Source: Candidatus Thiocaldithrix dubininis
GTDB lineage: Bacteria > Pseudomonadota > Gammaproteobacteria > Thiotrichales > Thiotrichaceae
Direction: 5' to 3'
Assembly: GCA_029972135.1 (NCBI GenBank)
Contig: CP124755.1
Location: 1,302,001 to 1,366,000, forward strand
DNA length: 64,000 nucleotides
Below the pieces are notes generated by a model. The model was not told where the DNA came from. It made no database searches and worked only from the letters and a program-made list of their open reading frames with translations. Below are positions 10,228-19,264 of this stretch, one piece after another. The translations under genes were made by a program, and so were the position numbers. Each line of letters begins with the position of its first letter. Position 1 is the stretch's first letter.

Positions 10228-10680
10228 ATGGGCATAATGAACGTTAACCAGATTAAAAATTACCTTCCCCATCGCTATCCGTTTTTATTGGTAGATCGGG
10301 TAGTGGCATTTGAAAAAGGTAAATCGCTAACAGCGATTAAGAATGTTACGGTTAACGAGCCATTTTTTAACGGCCATTTTCCGCATCAGCCGATTATGCC
10401 CGGCGTCTTAATTATTGAAGCGCTAGCCCAAGCTACCGGTTTATTAGGTTTTCGCACGATGGGTGAAGACCCACAAACCGATACCTTGTATTTATTAGTG
10501 GCAGTAGATAAAGCACGTTTTAAACAACCGGTTGTTCCCGGTGATCAATTAGAAATGCGGGTCGAACTCGTTAAACGTAAAGGCATTATGTGGGTATTTA
10601 ATGCTAATGCTTATGTGGACGGTAAATTGGCGGTTTCTGCTGAATTAATGTGTGCCGCGAAAAAAGAGGACAGCATTTGA
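10228..10680 (+). CDS. fabZ: 3-hydroxyacyl-ACP dehydratase
   Basis: Dehydrates beta-hydroxyacyl-ACP in fatty acid elongation, competing with the lipid A acyltransferases for the same substrate. Hot-dog fold with LPHRYPFLLVDRV and the catalytic motif NGHFPHQPIMPGVLIIEALAQ. The frame opens at a GTG (10222), but GAGG at 10219-10222 is spaced 5 bases from the ATG at 10228, so I choose that start (150 aa). A further ATG at 10237 would match the shorter family start. The stop overlaps the lpxA start. Confidence 0.93.
   Translation: MGIMNVNQIKNYLPHRYPFLLVDRVVAFEKGKSLTAIKNVTVNEPFFNGHFPHQPIMPGVLIIEALAQATGLLGFRTMGEDPQTDTLYLLVAVDKARFKQPVVPGDQLEMRVELVKRKGIMWVFNANAYVDGKLAVSAELMCAAKKEDSI
10665..10679 (+). 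promoter_or_regulatory. Ribosome site that fixes a TTG start for lpxA
   Basis: GAGGA at 10666-10670 lies 6 bases before the TTG at 10677-10679, which overlaps the fabZ stop (TTGA). Translating from this TTG gives M-STLIHPTAIIHP, the usual LpxA N terminus. Confidence 0.7.
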
Positions 10681-11456
10681 GTACGCTGATTCATCCCACC
10701 GCAATTATTCACCCTCAGGCCGAATTGGCTGAGGGGGTCGAGGTTGGGGCTTATACGGTAATTGGGGCGAAGGTTAGTATTGGTAAGGGGTCGCGTATTG
10801 CCTCCCATGTGGTGATTGATGGCCCAACTAGCCTTGGTGAATTTAACCAGATTTATCAATTTGCGTCGGTTGGCGCTGCCCCACAAGATAAAAAATATAA
10901 AGACGAACCGACTGAATTAATTATCGGTGACCGTAATGTAATTCGTGAGTGCTGTACCTTAAATCGGGGAACAGCGCAGGATAAAGGTAAAACCGTTATT
11001 GGCAACGATAACTGGATTATGGCGTATGTGCATATTGCACACGATTGTATCGTCGGCAATAACACCATTTTTGCTAATAGTGCGACGTTAGCCGGGCATG
11101 TCACCATTCAAGATTGGGTGATTTTGGGCGGCTTTACCTTGGTTCATCAATTTTGCACGATTGGCGAACACGCTTTTACGGGTATGGGTTCAGCCATTAG
11201 TAAAGATGTGCCACCGTTTGCAATGGTATCGGGTGCACCGGCTGAACCACACGGCATTAATTTAGAAGGCTTAAAGCGTCGCGGTTTTTCCAAAGAATCT
11301 ATTCACGCCATTAAAGAAGCTCACAAAATTTTATATCGACAAAATCTAGGTGTGGATGAAGCCTTAACTAAAATTCAAACCGAATTAGGCGCTGACCCAT
11401 CTATTCAAACCTTAATCGCCTTTGCTAAGCACACACAACGGGGTTTAATACGCTAA
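10677..11456 (+). CDS. lpxA: UDP-N-acetylglucosamine O-acyltransferase
   Basis: First step of lipid A synthesis: transfers a hydroxyacyl chain from ACP to the 3-OH of UDP-GlcNAc. Trimeric left-handed beta helix of hexapeptide repeats beginning LIHPTAIIHPQAELAEGV. The catalytic histidine is in the segment AYVHIAHDCIVGNN, and the C-terminal helical domain is present. I use the TTG start at 10677 (259 aa) because of its spacing to GAGGA and the family N terminus; the open frame reaches 10650, but those extra residues (MCREKRGQH) are out of family. It is followed after 3 bases by lpxB. Confidence 0.95.
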   Translation: MSTLIHPTAIIHPQAELAEGVEVGAYTVIGAKVSIGKGSRIASHVVIDGPTSLGEFNQIYQFASVGAAPQDKKYKDEPTELIIGDRNVIRECCTLNRGTAQDKGKTVIGNDNWIMAYVHIAHDCIVGNNTIFANSATLAGHVTIQDWVILGGFTLVHQFCTIGEHAFTGMGSAISKDVPPFAMVSGAPAEPHGINLEGLKRRGFSKESIHAIKEAHKILYRQNLGVDEALTKIQTELGADPSIQTLIAFAKHTQRGLIR

Positions 11457-11459
11457 TTC

Positions 11460-12614
11460 ATGACTAAGCGCATTGCCATTGTAGCGGGGGAAACATCAGG
11501 GGATTTACTCGCCGCGCGCTTAATACACAGTTTAAAAGCTCAATATCCTGATTGCCAATTTGAAGGCATTGCGGGGGCAGAAATGTTAGCCGCGGGTTGT
11601 CATGGCTTATATCCCTTAGAAAAATTATCAGTCATGGGCTTAGCCGAGGTATTAACACACCTGCCCGAATTATTAAGCATTCGCCGGGCATTAATTAAAC
11701 GGTGGCAACGCAATCCGCCAGATTTGTTTATTGGTGTAGATGCCCCCGATTTTAATTTACCCTTAGCTAAACATTTACATGCCAGCGGTATTCCCACCGT
11801 ACATTACGTAAGCCCTTCCGTCTGGGCATGGCGTGAAAAGCGCGTGCGTAAGATGCAAGGCAATCTGGATTTAATGCTGTGCTTATTCCCGTTTGAAGTG
11901 GATTTCTACCATAAGCATCAAATCAACGCAGCTTTTGTAGGGCATCCTTTAGCGGATGAGATTGAATTTAATGCTGCCGCTGCACCCGCTAGAACACCGT
12001 TGGGTTTAGATGCCAATGCACCCGTCTTGGCTTTATTACCCGGCAGTCGGCGTGGGGAATTACAACGGCTGGCGCCGGATTTTTTACAAGCGGCTGGCTT
12101 ATTGCAACAACAGCATCCACAACTACAAGTGGTTAGCCCGGCGGCAAGCCCTCAATTAGCCGCTTATTTATTAGAATTAAAACAACAATATGCGCCTAAT
12201 CTCAATTTAACTTTAGTACAGGGACAATCACGCCTTGTCATGCAAGCCGCTGATATGTTGTTAGTGGCGTCTGGTACAGCCGTATTAGAAGGCATGTTAT
12301 GCGGGCGTCTAATGGTTGCAGCTTATCGGGTTGCACCGTTGACCATGTGGCTATTGCGTACCTTTAAATTGTTAAAAGTTAAGTATGTGACCTTGCCGAA
12401 TAATCTAGCGAATGAAGCCCTTGTACCTGAAATTTTACAGGAAGCTGTCACGCCACCAGCTTTAGCAGAAGCCTTACATGCGCAATTAAATTTAGACGCT
12501 GAGCGTAAAACCTATGTATTACAACGTTTTCAACAATTGCATGCTGAGTTAAGGAAAAACGCCAGTCAAGCTGCCGCTACTGCGATTAGTGAGCGCTTTT
12601 GCCCCTATGAATGA
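11460..12614 (+). CDS. lpxB: Lipid-A-disaccharide synthase
   Basis: Glycosyltransferase (GT19) that joins UDP-2,3-diacylglucosamine and lipid X into the lipid A disaccharide at the inner membrane. The 384 aa protein has the N-terminal IAIVAGETSGDLLAARLI, FIGVDAPDFNLPLAKHL, HYVSPSVWAWREKRV and the C-terminal LLPGSRRGELQRL and SGTAVLEGMLCGRLMV motifs. Its donor-related substrate, lipid X, is made by LpxH, encoded at 41 kb on the other strand. Confidence 0.97.
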   Translation: MTKRIAIVAGETSGDLLAARLIHSLKAQYPDCQFEGIAGAEMLAAGCHGLYPLEKLSVMGLAEVLTHLPELLSIRRALIKRWQRNPPDLFIGVDAPDFNLPLAKHLHASGIPTVHYVSPSVWAWREKRVRKMQGNLDLMLCLFPFEVDFYHKHQINAAFVGHPLADEIEFNAAAAPARTPLGLDANAPVLALLPGSRRGELQRLAPDFLQAAGLLQQQHPQLQVVSPAASPQLAAYLLELKQQYAPNLNLTLVQGQSRLVMQAADMLLVASGTAVLEGMLCGRLMVAAYRVAPLTMWLLRTFKLLKVKYVTLPNNLANEALVPEILQEAVTPPALAEALHAQLNLDAERKTYVLQRFQQLHAELRKNASQAAATAISERFCPYE

Positions 12615-13221
12615 AGGCGTTATTCAATATCAACTTCACTACCAACCACAAGTTTTAGCACCCACTGTCGATATTACGGAATTAAATACGATTCGTGCCC
12701 AACTTTATAAATTAAAACTATTAGGGCAATCGCCTGATATTTATCAAGGCTTGGGTTATGGTAATATTAGTCAACGCTTAAACAATGTGCAGTATCCGCA
12801 AGGCTTTTTAATCACAGGTTCGCAAACGGGACATCTAAAAACTTTAAATCACTGTGATTATGCTTGGGTTTTGCAATGTGAACCCGCATTAAATCGTTTG
12901 TCGGCTATAGGTGAAACGCCGCCTTCTTCTGAAGCAATGACGCATGCGGTGATTTATCAAAGCTTAGCGGCTGTGCAAGCAGTGATTCATGTCCATTGGC
13001 CGCAATTGTGGCAACAAGCGAGCCAGCGCCAACTCTTAACGACGGCGGCGGCTATTAGTTACGGTACACCTGCAATGGCGGTTGCCGTTGCTCATGCGCT
13101 ACAAACCGCTGGCAATCCTACGCGGGGTTGTTTAGCCATGTTAGGGCATGAAGATGGAATTTTAGCGTGGGGGCCGGATTTAAGGTCAGCCTTCACATAC
13201 TTGATACAACAGGATGAATAA
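12607..13221 (+). CDS. Class II aldolase/adducin-family protein
   Basis: Zinc-dependent aldolase-fold protein of about 204 aa; the substrate is unknown. The family layout is intact: YGNISQRL near the N terminus, FLITGSQTG, the acidic PSSEAMTHA, the metal-binding HVHWPQLW (His-x-His), and a third His in LGHEDGILAWG. The frame opens at a GTG (12589) inside lpxB; the ATG at 12607 overlaps the lpxB stop as ATGAATGA and is my choice. Its place between lpxB and rnhB is unusual, and nothing in it points to lipid A chemistry. Confidence 0.8.
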   Translation: MNEGVIQYQLHYQPQVLAPTVDITELNTIRAQLYKLKLLGQSPDIYQGLGYGNISQRLNNVQYPQGFLITGSQTGHLKTLNHCDYAWVLQCEPALNRLSAIGETPPSSEAMTHAVIYQSLAAVQAVIHVHWPQLWQQASQRQLLTTAAAISYGTPAMAVAVAHALQTAGNPTRGCLAMLGHEDGILAWGPDLRSAFTYLIQQDE

Positions 13222-13241
13222 ATCTAAGGGGTAGCATATTT

Positions 13242-13778
13242 ATGTATCTAACCAAATTAAAACACACCGGCTCGGTCATTAGTTCCTCAGACCACTTCGG
13301 TGAAAAAATGTATGAAGTGGCACGTCGCTATTTTAATAAATACACACGCGGCATGTTTATTGGTACTGGCAGTGGCGTGGTGGCTCAGTATTTTATGCAA
13401 ACGCTGATTCCGTTTGTGTTTGTGGAAAAACACCCTGCATTTGTAAAGCAATTTCACGAGCGCTTTGGTCAAAAAGCCCCTTTGCTTGCGCAAAATTTCT
13501 TTGATTTACCGGTTGATGAATCCGCAAATGGTTTAGCCAATACTATTATTGTGTCTTGTATGCCAGTGACGGGCCCGTTTTATTCTGAGCGTTTAGTCGA
13601 ACAGTTTCGGGATGCCTTAAACAGCGGTTCAACCATTGTGCAAATGAGTTATACGCCGTTTGCGCGGCAAATTCGTTTATTTGAACGTTTGCAACAAGAA
13701 GGCTTTAAAGTCCAACGGGTGGCAACGGTACTGTTTAATATTCCGCCTGCCTCCGTATTTGTGCTGAGTAAAGTATGA
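13242..13778 (+). CDS. SAM-dependent methyltransferase-like protein
   Basis: A 178 aa protein with a Rossmann-like methyltransferase core. Motif I reads [11 protein letters not shown], followed by an acidic residue ending the second strand (VFVEKHPAF), and a later strand [10 protein letters not shown]. The N-terminal [15 protein letters not shown] resembles the entry helix of phospholipid N-methyltransferases of the PmtA type, where TGAVLPSS is common. That match is by eye, so the substrate (phosphatidylethanolamine or another) is an inference. It overlaps rnhB by 4 bases (ATGA). Confidence 0.65.
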   Translation: MYLTKLKHTGSVISSSDHFGEKMYEVARRYFNKYTRGMFIGTGSGVVAQYFMQTLIPFVFVEKHPAFVKQFHERFGQKAPLLAQNFFDLPVDESANGLANTIIVSCMPVTGPFYSERLVEQFRDALNSGSTIVQMSYTPFARQIRLFERLQQEGFKVQRVATVLFNIPPASVFVLSKV

Positions 13779-14356
13779 TAATTGCTGGGGTAGATGAAGT
13801 TGGGCGCGGGCCTTTAGCCGGTGCAGTGGTAGCCGCTGCGGTTATTTTAGACCCTAATCAACCCATTGTAGGTTTAAAAGATTCCAAGCAATTATCCGAG
13901 AAAAAGCGCGATGCCTTAGCGTTAGAGATCAAACAAAAAGCCTTAGCATGGAGTATTGGACGGGCGGAAGTCGCAGAAATTGACCAGATCAATATTCTAC
14001 AAGCTAGTTTATTAGCCATGCGCCGCGCCGTTGAAGGTTTAGCTATACAGCCGCAATGGGTGCAAGTGGATGGTAATCGTTGCCCGAGTCTACCTGAAGG
14101 CATGCAATGTGAGGCGATTATTAAAGGCGATAGTAAAATTGCTGCCATTTCTGCCGCTTCGATTATTGCTAAAGTCGCAAGGGACGCAGAATTGGTTGCC
14201 TTAGATCAAGCATACCCACAGTACCAATTTGCGAAACATAAAGGCTATGGTACTGCACTGCATTTAGCCTTATTGCAAGTATACGGGGCAAGTCCGGTAC
14301 ATCGCCGTAGTTTTGCGCCTGTGAAAAAAGCACTGCAACAACATATGGCAAGTTAA
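13775..14356 (+). CDS. rnhB: Ribonuclease HII
   Basis: Cleaves RNA in RNA-DNA hybrids and starts removal of misincorporated ribonucleotides. The 193 aa protein begins [18 protein letters not shown] with the catalytic Asp-Glu pair (D7, E8), then [22 protein letters not shown], and the conserved basic segment FAKHKGYGT. Last gene of the long envelope operon; in enterobacteria it also follows lpxB. Confidence 0.97.
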   Translation: MIIAGVDEVGRGPLAGAVVAAAVILDPNQPIVGLKDSKQLSEKKRDALALEIKQKALAWSIGRAEVAEIDQINILQASLLAMRRAVEGLAIQPQWVQVDGNRCPSLPEGMQCEAIIKGDSKIAAISAASIIAKVARDAELVALDQAYPQYQFAKHKGYGTALHLALLQVYGASPVHRRSFAPVKKALQQHMAS

Positions 14357-14370
14357 TTGCCGATAAACCG

Positions 14371-14394
14371 ACCAAAGGTAATCTGACCTTTGGT
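14371..14394 (+). terminator. Hairpin terminator-like element after rnhB
   Basis: ACCAAAGGT and ACCTTTGGT make a perfect 9-bp stem with a six-base loop, 15 bases after the rnhB stop. Only a weak T-rich stretch follows, so termination efficiency is uncertain. Confidence 0.5.
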
Positions 14395-14452
14395 TGCTTA
14401 TGTTATGATCTACTGAAATAAAAAATTATAAATATTCAAAGGGAAACTCCCT

Positions 14453-15595
14453 ATGCAGATGGTGCTCACACATTATCATGTGGATACCGGCTGGAATGTA
14501 CCATTACCGAACTGGGATTCAGAACAAACCTTAGTATTGGTATTTGGGCAGGCGGATATTCAAGCGTATTGGTCAGTTCTAGATCATCTTAAATCCTATT
14601 ATTCACATTCACTTTTAATGGGCTGTTCTAGTGCCGCTAGTATTTTAAATGGCGAACTCTATGAAACAGGCGTAGTGGTGGGGGTTGTTAAATTTGAGCA
14701 CACGCATATTGTGCAACAGACCGTAAGCGCTAATGTTAGTGAAAATGCTTATGTGAGTGGTAAAACGTTAGCCCAGAAACTAAATGCACCCAGCTTACAA
14801 GCCGTTTGGTTAGTAGGGGACGGTATGAGCATAAATGCCACGGAATTCTTAAGCGGCTTTAATCAACATTTAGGCAAACAAGTACCTGTATTTGGTGGTC
14901 TGGCAAGTGGTTTAGGTGCATCCAATGATGTGTGGATCTTAGAACATGGCATGCCCATGATGCATCGTATGTGTGCCATTGGTTTTTATGGAGCACATTT
15001 GGTGACGGCCGGTTTTGCCAGTGATGGCTGGAAAACCTTCGGGCTAAAGCGCATGGTAACCAAAGCACATCGTAATATAATTTTTGAAATTGACCACAAA
15101 CCCGCCTTAGAAATCTACAAACAATACTTAGGCGAACGTTGTAAGACAGTGCAGAACTTCAACTTATATTACCCCTTGGCTTTATGGTCGGTGGATAATA
15201 GCCAGTATGTAGTCAGGGCAATTTTCAATGCGGATGATATCCAACAGAGCCTAGTTCTGAGCGCCGATATTACCGAAGGTAGCCAGATTCAATTTATGTA
15301 TGGCTATTTAGATACGCTAGTCGAAGCGGCTGAAACAGCAGCGTTTGCGGTGTTAGAGCAATTACCTCAGCACAATATACCCTTATTAAGCCTGACGGTT
15401 AGTTGTGTCGGGCGTCAATTGGCAATGGGCGAAGAAACTGCGCAAGAATTAAAGGCAATGTGTGATGTATTACCCCGTAATAGCCAGCAGATTGGCTTTT
15501 ATTCATTTGGTGAAATAGCCCCCGCTGCAAATCAGGCTTATTGCAGCCTACACAATGAAACAATGACTGTAATGGCTTTATATGAACGAATCTAA
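14453..15595 (+). CDS. FIST-domain sensory protein (NosP-like candidate)
   Basis: A 380 aa soluble protein with FIST_N (about residues 25-220) and FIST_C (about 225-365) domains. Recognisable segments are LLMGCSSAASILNGELYE, VFGGLASGLGASND and the C-terminal SFGEIAP. FIST proteins bind small ligands and pass the signal to a partner; one studied subgroup, NosP, binds heme and nitric oxide and is encoded next to hybrid histidine kinases. The overlap by 14 bases with exactly such a kinase is why I suggest a NosP-like role. Heme binding cannot be judged from sequence by eye. A start ribosome site (aaaggga) is present. Confidence 0.8.
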   Translation: MQMVLTHYHVDTGWNVPLPNWDSEQTLVLVFGQADIQAYWSVLDHLKSYYSHSLLMGCSSAASILNGELYETGVVVGVVKFEHTHIVQQTVSANVSENAYVSGKTLAQKLNAPSLQAVWLVGDGMSINATEFLSGFNQHLGKQVPVFGGLASGLGASNDVWILEHGMPMMHRMCAIGFYGAHLVTAGFASDGWKTFGLKRMVTKAHRNIIFEIDHKPALEIYKQYLGERCKTVQNFNLYYPLALWSVDNSQYVVRAIFNADDIQQSLVLSADITEGSQIQFMYGYLDTLVEAAETAAFAVLEQLPQHNIPLLSLTVSCVGRQLAMGEETAQELKAMCDVLPRNSQQIGFYSFGEIAPAANQAYCSLHNETMTVMALYERI

Positions 15596-17384
15596 TCCAA
15601 TACATGCCCGTTTGGGCAAGCAGTTAAGACGCATTGGCTTAGCTGACAATCAATTACCCAGCGATTTGGCACAGTGGCAAGGCTTATTAAAATTAGTTAG
15701 CCAGTCTTATCAAGATGCATTAGATGCGCAAGCCTTATTAGAGCGCTCGCTAGAAATATCCTCACAGGAAATGCGACAGCTTTATGACGACCTAAAGACA
15801 GAAACTGAACAGCGCATTGATGCTCTACATAAATCCGAGCAGAAAAATCGCTTTATGGCGAATATGAGCCATGAACTACGCACGCCCATTCACGGTATCT
15901 TAGGTTCATTGGAAATTGTAAAAAATACCAGTTTAGATGAGCGGCAAAAACTGTTTATCGGGACAGCCTATGCTTCTTGTGAGGTCATGCTGGACGTCAT
16001 TAATAATATTCTGGATTTTTCCAAGTTACGTTCCGGCGGTATTGAATTACACCTGATTGAATTTTCCTTGCGGGAGTTATTAGAAACTATTAGCACTATT
16101 ATGGGCACAATGGCACAGGAAAAAGGTTTAGACTTTCAGTGTTTTGTTTCGGAAATGTTGCCTAATCGCATTCAAGCCGATCCCACCCGTGTGCGCCAAG
16201 TACTGATGAATTTGATTGGTAATGCTATTAAATTTACCGAGCAAGGCGCAATAACTGTCAATATTGACGTATTGGAATACGTAGCAGGTAAAGCGTTATT
16301 GCGTTTTGAAGTGCGTGATACGGGCATTGGGATTCCGGTCGCTATGCAAAAAAGTATTTTTGAATCCTTTGTGCAAGTGGATGCTTCGATTAATCGGCGG
16401 TACGGCGGCACAGGTTTGGGTTTAACCATTGTGCGCGAGTTCGTCGAATTAATGGGGGGGCGTATTGGAGTGAATAGCGAAGTTGGGCAGGGCAGTATCT
16501 TCTGGTTTGAAATTCCTGTGCCCGTGATGGATTCCAGTCATAGCCAATTACAGCAACAAGTGACCTATAAACGCGCGTTGGTAGTGGATGATAATGAAAC
16601 CAACCGTTTGATTTTTGAAAGTTATTTACATGCCTTAAGTATCGAAGCACAAACGGTTAGCAGCGGTAAAACCGCCTTACAAGCCTTAGAGCAAGCTTAT
16701 ACAACACAAAATGGCTACGATTTAGTTTTACTTGATTGGTTTATGCCACAAATGGATGGCATTAGTTTAGCGCGTCATATTCGTGCGGATGCCCGTTTTG
16801 ATAATGTGCCCTTGGTTATGATTACCTCGTATGGCTTAGCACAAGACAAGCAAAAGCAATTGAATGTACAAGCTGCTTTAACAAAGCCGGTGAGTTTAGT
16901 AACCCTGCGCGATGTGTTATTGGATACGTTCCGTCGCTTTAACAGTCGTGATATTAGCCTTAAACCCAGTGCAATACAGAAAACGGTATTGCTGGCAGAA
17001 GATAATCAAGTCAATGCGTTAATAGCCGTCACTATGTTGGAACAGATTAAGCTGAAAGTCGAACATGTGACAACAGGTACAGCAGTATTAGAACGGGTTA
17101 AGAAAAAAACCTATGACCTGATTTTGATGGATATTAATATGCCTGAAATGGATGGTTATAGCGCAACTGAACAAATTCGCCAATGGGAAGTAGAAGGTAT
17201 TATTCGCCAACATATGCCGATTATTGCCATGACAGCTAATGCTTTGTCGGGTGATGAAGAACGCTGTTTAGACTCAGGTATGGATGATTACTTAGCTAAG
17301 CCCGTTAAACAAGATGAGTTGCTGCGTGTGGTTAAACAATGGTTGGATATCGGTGTTTTAAAAGCGTTGAGTGAACCTGTTTAA
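15582..17384 (+). CDS. Hybrid sensor histidine kinase with two receiver domains
   Basis: A 600 aa cytoplasmic kinase with no membrane segments. Order: N-terminal coiled coil (about 40-90), HisKA with phospho-acceptor H97 in FMANMSHELRTPIHG, HATPase with NLIGNAIKFTEQG, RDTGIGIP and GGTGLGL, a first receiver (phospho-acceptor D385 in LVLLDWFMPQMDG) and a second receiver (D517 in LILMDINMPEMDG). No PAS or other input domain is visible, so input probably comes from the overlapping FIST protein. No output regulator or HPt protein is encoded beside it. The layout resembles kinases paired with NosP. Confidence 0.9.
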   Translation: MNESNPIHARLGKQLRRIGLADNQLPSDLAQWQGLLKLVSQSYQDALDAQALLERSLEISSQEMRQLYDDLKTETEQRIDALHKSEQKNRFMANMSHELRTPIHGILGSLEIVKNTSLDERQKLFIGTAYASCEVMLDVINNILDFSKLRSGGIELHLIEFSLRELLETISTIMGTMAQEKGLDFQCFVSEMLPNRIQADPTRVRQVLMNLIGNAIKFTEQGAITVNIDVLEYVAGKALLRFEVRDTGIGIPVAMQKSIFESFVQVDASINRRYGGTGLGLTIVREFVELMGGRIGVNSEVGQGSIFWFEIPVPVMDSSHSQLQQQVTYKRALVVDDNETNRLIFESYLHALSIEAQTVSSGKTALQALEQAYTTQNGYDLVLLDWFMPQMDGISLARHIRADARFDNVPLVMITSYGLAQDKQKQLNVQAALTKPVSLVTLRDVLLDTFRRFNSRDISLKPSAIQKTVLLAEDNQVNALIAVTMLEQIKLKVEHVTTGTAVLERVKKKTYDLILMDINMPEMDGYSATEQIRQWEVEGIIRQHMPIIAMTANALSGDEERCLDSGMDDYLAKPVKQDELLRVVKQWLDIGVLKALSEPV

Positions 17385-17404
17385 AATGCGATAATCTTAG
17401 GATT

Positions 17405-17437
17405 AAATCCGCTAGTACGTGAATTATTAGCGGATTT
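17405..17437. terminator. Bidirectional terminator between the kinase and the Zorya-like island
   Basis: AAATCCGCTA (17405-17414) and TAGCGGATTT (17428-17437) form a perfect 10-bp stem between two convergent genes, with short A and T flanks on both sides. It overlaps the stop codon of the HNH gene on the minus strand. Confidence 0.65.
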
Positions 17438-18551
17438 TCTTAGAAAATCGCTCAATATCATTTAGTACCTCACTAATCGTCCACACTTGCCAATGTTCCT
17501 TCTTGGCGACTTCTATGTCGTCTTGGTTCAGAACAACGGCAAGTCCTGCCCTAGGCCATACTAATTCTAACGTTGCACCATTAATTGTATGAGCAATATG
17601 TGGAATAGGTAATTTGAGTTTCTTGCAATGAGCAATTACTCCATTTAAAGCTGGGTCAGCATATTTTTCTATGCCATCCCATGTAGCAAAGTGCATTTTT
17701 CCTTGTTCTTTACGAAGTCTATTAATTAGTTTTGTATCTTGATGCGAAATATACATAGTGGCATGAAAAGGTTGTTTTCGGTGACAATCTGTACAAAGAA
17801 CTCGTAAGTTCTCAGGACGGTTATCATTTTTCACACCATTAATGTGATGAACATGCAAGATTCTAGGGTATTCATTTAGATTAATATGGCAGTGTTCACA
17901 AGTATAATTTCTTTCTTGCCTAATTTGTTTAGATAGCATTTCCCAATTTGAAGTGTAAACAGAAGAACTTTTATCAACATACTGAGGCGGGTAAGTAAAA
18001 CAAGAACTGTATTTCTCAAAAAACTCTTCAATACTAAATTTTTCAAAAATATCATCTTTAGTTGTTCCTGTATTACATGAATAGCCTTTATAATTTAAGC
18101 TTGAAAGACAGTTCTTACAAATACAAAGCTTAGCATTTAAGAGTACTTCTTTACCTAAATTTTGGTTAAAGCCTGAGATAGCAAAAAATCCTGATAAATT
18201 GTTAGTAAGAACATAACGATCAAATCTACCTTTTACTTTCATTTCTTTGAGCGTGCGACAGTTCGTTACGTGAAAGCGGTTACCCCTTTCGCCATTTTCT
18301 GATGCATCGTAAACTTTGAAACCATGATCCTTAATATATAATAAAACTTGCCTGCCATAATAACTGGCTAAGCCTGTTTCTTTAGAAAAATTAATTTGAT
18401 CTAAAGTTAGCTCAATGCCGGTATTAAGTTGCAAATCTATGTTAACTTCTGGTGCGACTGTAATGTAGTTTAGGTTAAAATCAGGAAGTTTTTCAACGCC
18501 TATTTTTTTAAGTGCTAAATACAACTCTGATAAATTAAGATCAAGCTTCAT
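17427..18551 (-). CDS. zorE: HNH endonuclease, candidate ZorE of a type II Zorya system
   Basis: A 374 aa predicted nuclease. The HNH zinc fold lies at about 215-260: C218-x2-C221, the catalytic His pair in HVHHINGVKNDNRPEN (H235/H236), N248, and C253-x2-C256-H257. An extra cysteine group (C143, C145, C148, C159) suggests a second zinc site in the middle. The C-terminal part (LELVWPRAGLAVVL, 328-341, then a WQVW strand) looks like a small separate domain of unknown role. It is the third gene after ZorA- and ZorB-like genes, 2 bases away. In type II Zorya this place is held by the HNH nuclease ZorE. The name rests on context plus the HNH motif, not on a direct comparison. Confidence 0.72.
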   Translation of the reverse strand: MKLDLNLSELYLALKKIGVEKLPDFNLNYITVAPEVNIDLQLNTGIELTLDQINFSKETGLASYYGRQVLLYIKDHGFKVYDASENGERGNRFHVTNCRTLKEMKVKGRFDRYVLTNNLSGFFAISGFNQNLGKEVLLNAKLCICKNCLSSLNYKGYSCNTGTTKDDIFEKFSIEEFFEKYSSCFTYPPQYVDKSSSVYTSNWEMLSKQIRQERNYTCEHCHINLNEYPRILHVHHINGVKNDNRPENLRVLCTDCHRKQPFHATMYISHQDTKLINRLRKEQGKMHFATWDGIEKYADPALNGVIAHCKKLKLPIPHIAHTINGATLELVWPRAGLAVVLNQDDIEVAKKEHWQVWTISEVLNDIERFSKKIR

Positions 18552-18553
18552 TA

Positions 18554-19261
18554 CTATTTTTCCAATATCTTTTTTATTTGTATTTCGGAGTTTGTAATAA
18601 TTCTAAATGTTACGCGTCTTGAAGCATTAGAGTCTTCTTGTAAACTGTTATTAATAACGGGACGGGCAGACGAAAAACCGACGGCAGCAATATTAGTTTT
18701 TATCCAATTTTGATCATGAGATATATTAGGTAGTTGATAGATATATTGTAAAACCGAACGGGTACGTCCCTGAGATAAAGCCATATTATTGAAATAAGCA
18801 TCCGTTTCAGATACAGTTGTACCCCAACTACTACTAGTATGCCCTTCTAAACGTATTTCATTAATAGAAGATCTGAAGGGTCGAATTTGGTTAATATACC
18901 GAGGGAAAAAGTCTTCCAAAATCGCCTTGAAATTGTTTTTTATACTAGTTTCTCCATTATCGAATAAAACGTCAGGCGAGTTAAATTCAAAGCTTAAGGT
19001 TTCTTGATCAATTTTGGCATTCCATTTGCTGAGATCATTTTTGAATTCTTTCATAAGTGCATCATAGATAGATACTTGATTTTCTTGATATGCAACAGCC
19101 ACTTCACGCATTTTGGTATTTTCTTGTTTCACTGTACGCATATAGGTAATGGCAATGAACAAAAATACAATCATTAAGCCAGACATCAAATCAGAAACTG
19201 AAAGCCATTGTTCTTCAGTATCTTGTATATAATTCGTATTTTCTCCAAATAAGCTTTTCAT
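18554..19261 (-). CDS. zorB: ZorB-like MotB/OmpA stator protein
   Basis: A 235 aa inner-membrane protein with one transmembrane helix (about 22-41) that begins LSVSDLMSGLMIVFLF. Asp24 at its start is in the position of the proton-carrying Asp of MotB/ExbD proteins. A periplasmic linker is followed by an OmpA-like peptidoglycan-binding domain: VLFDNGETSIK, IRLEGHTSSSWG, LSQGRTRSVLQYI and the terminal ASRRVTFRI. With the ZorA-like neighbour it would form a cell-wall-anchored, proton-driven complex. It is too short and too AT-rich, and has no flagellar neighbours, for a flagellar MotB. The gene is 2-3 bases from both neighbours. Confidence 0.82.
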   Translation of the reverse strand: MKSLFGENTNYIQDTEEQWLSVSDLMSGLMIVFLFIAITYMRTVKQENTKMREVAVAYQENQVSIYDALMKEFKNDLSKWNAKIDQETLSFEFNSPDVLFDNGETSIKNNFKAILEDFFPRYINQIRPFRSSINEIRLEGHTSSSWGTTVSETDAYFNNMALSQGRTRSVLQYIYQLPNISHDQNWIKTNIAAVGFSSARPVINNSLQEDSNASRRVTFRIITNSEIQIKKILEK

Positions 19262-19264
19262 TGG

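Noticed and set aside
17405-17437. Attachment site or end of an integrated element
   Set aside because: It is an inverted repeat between convergent genes, better explained as a terminator; no matching repeat was found near 21.1-21.3 kb.
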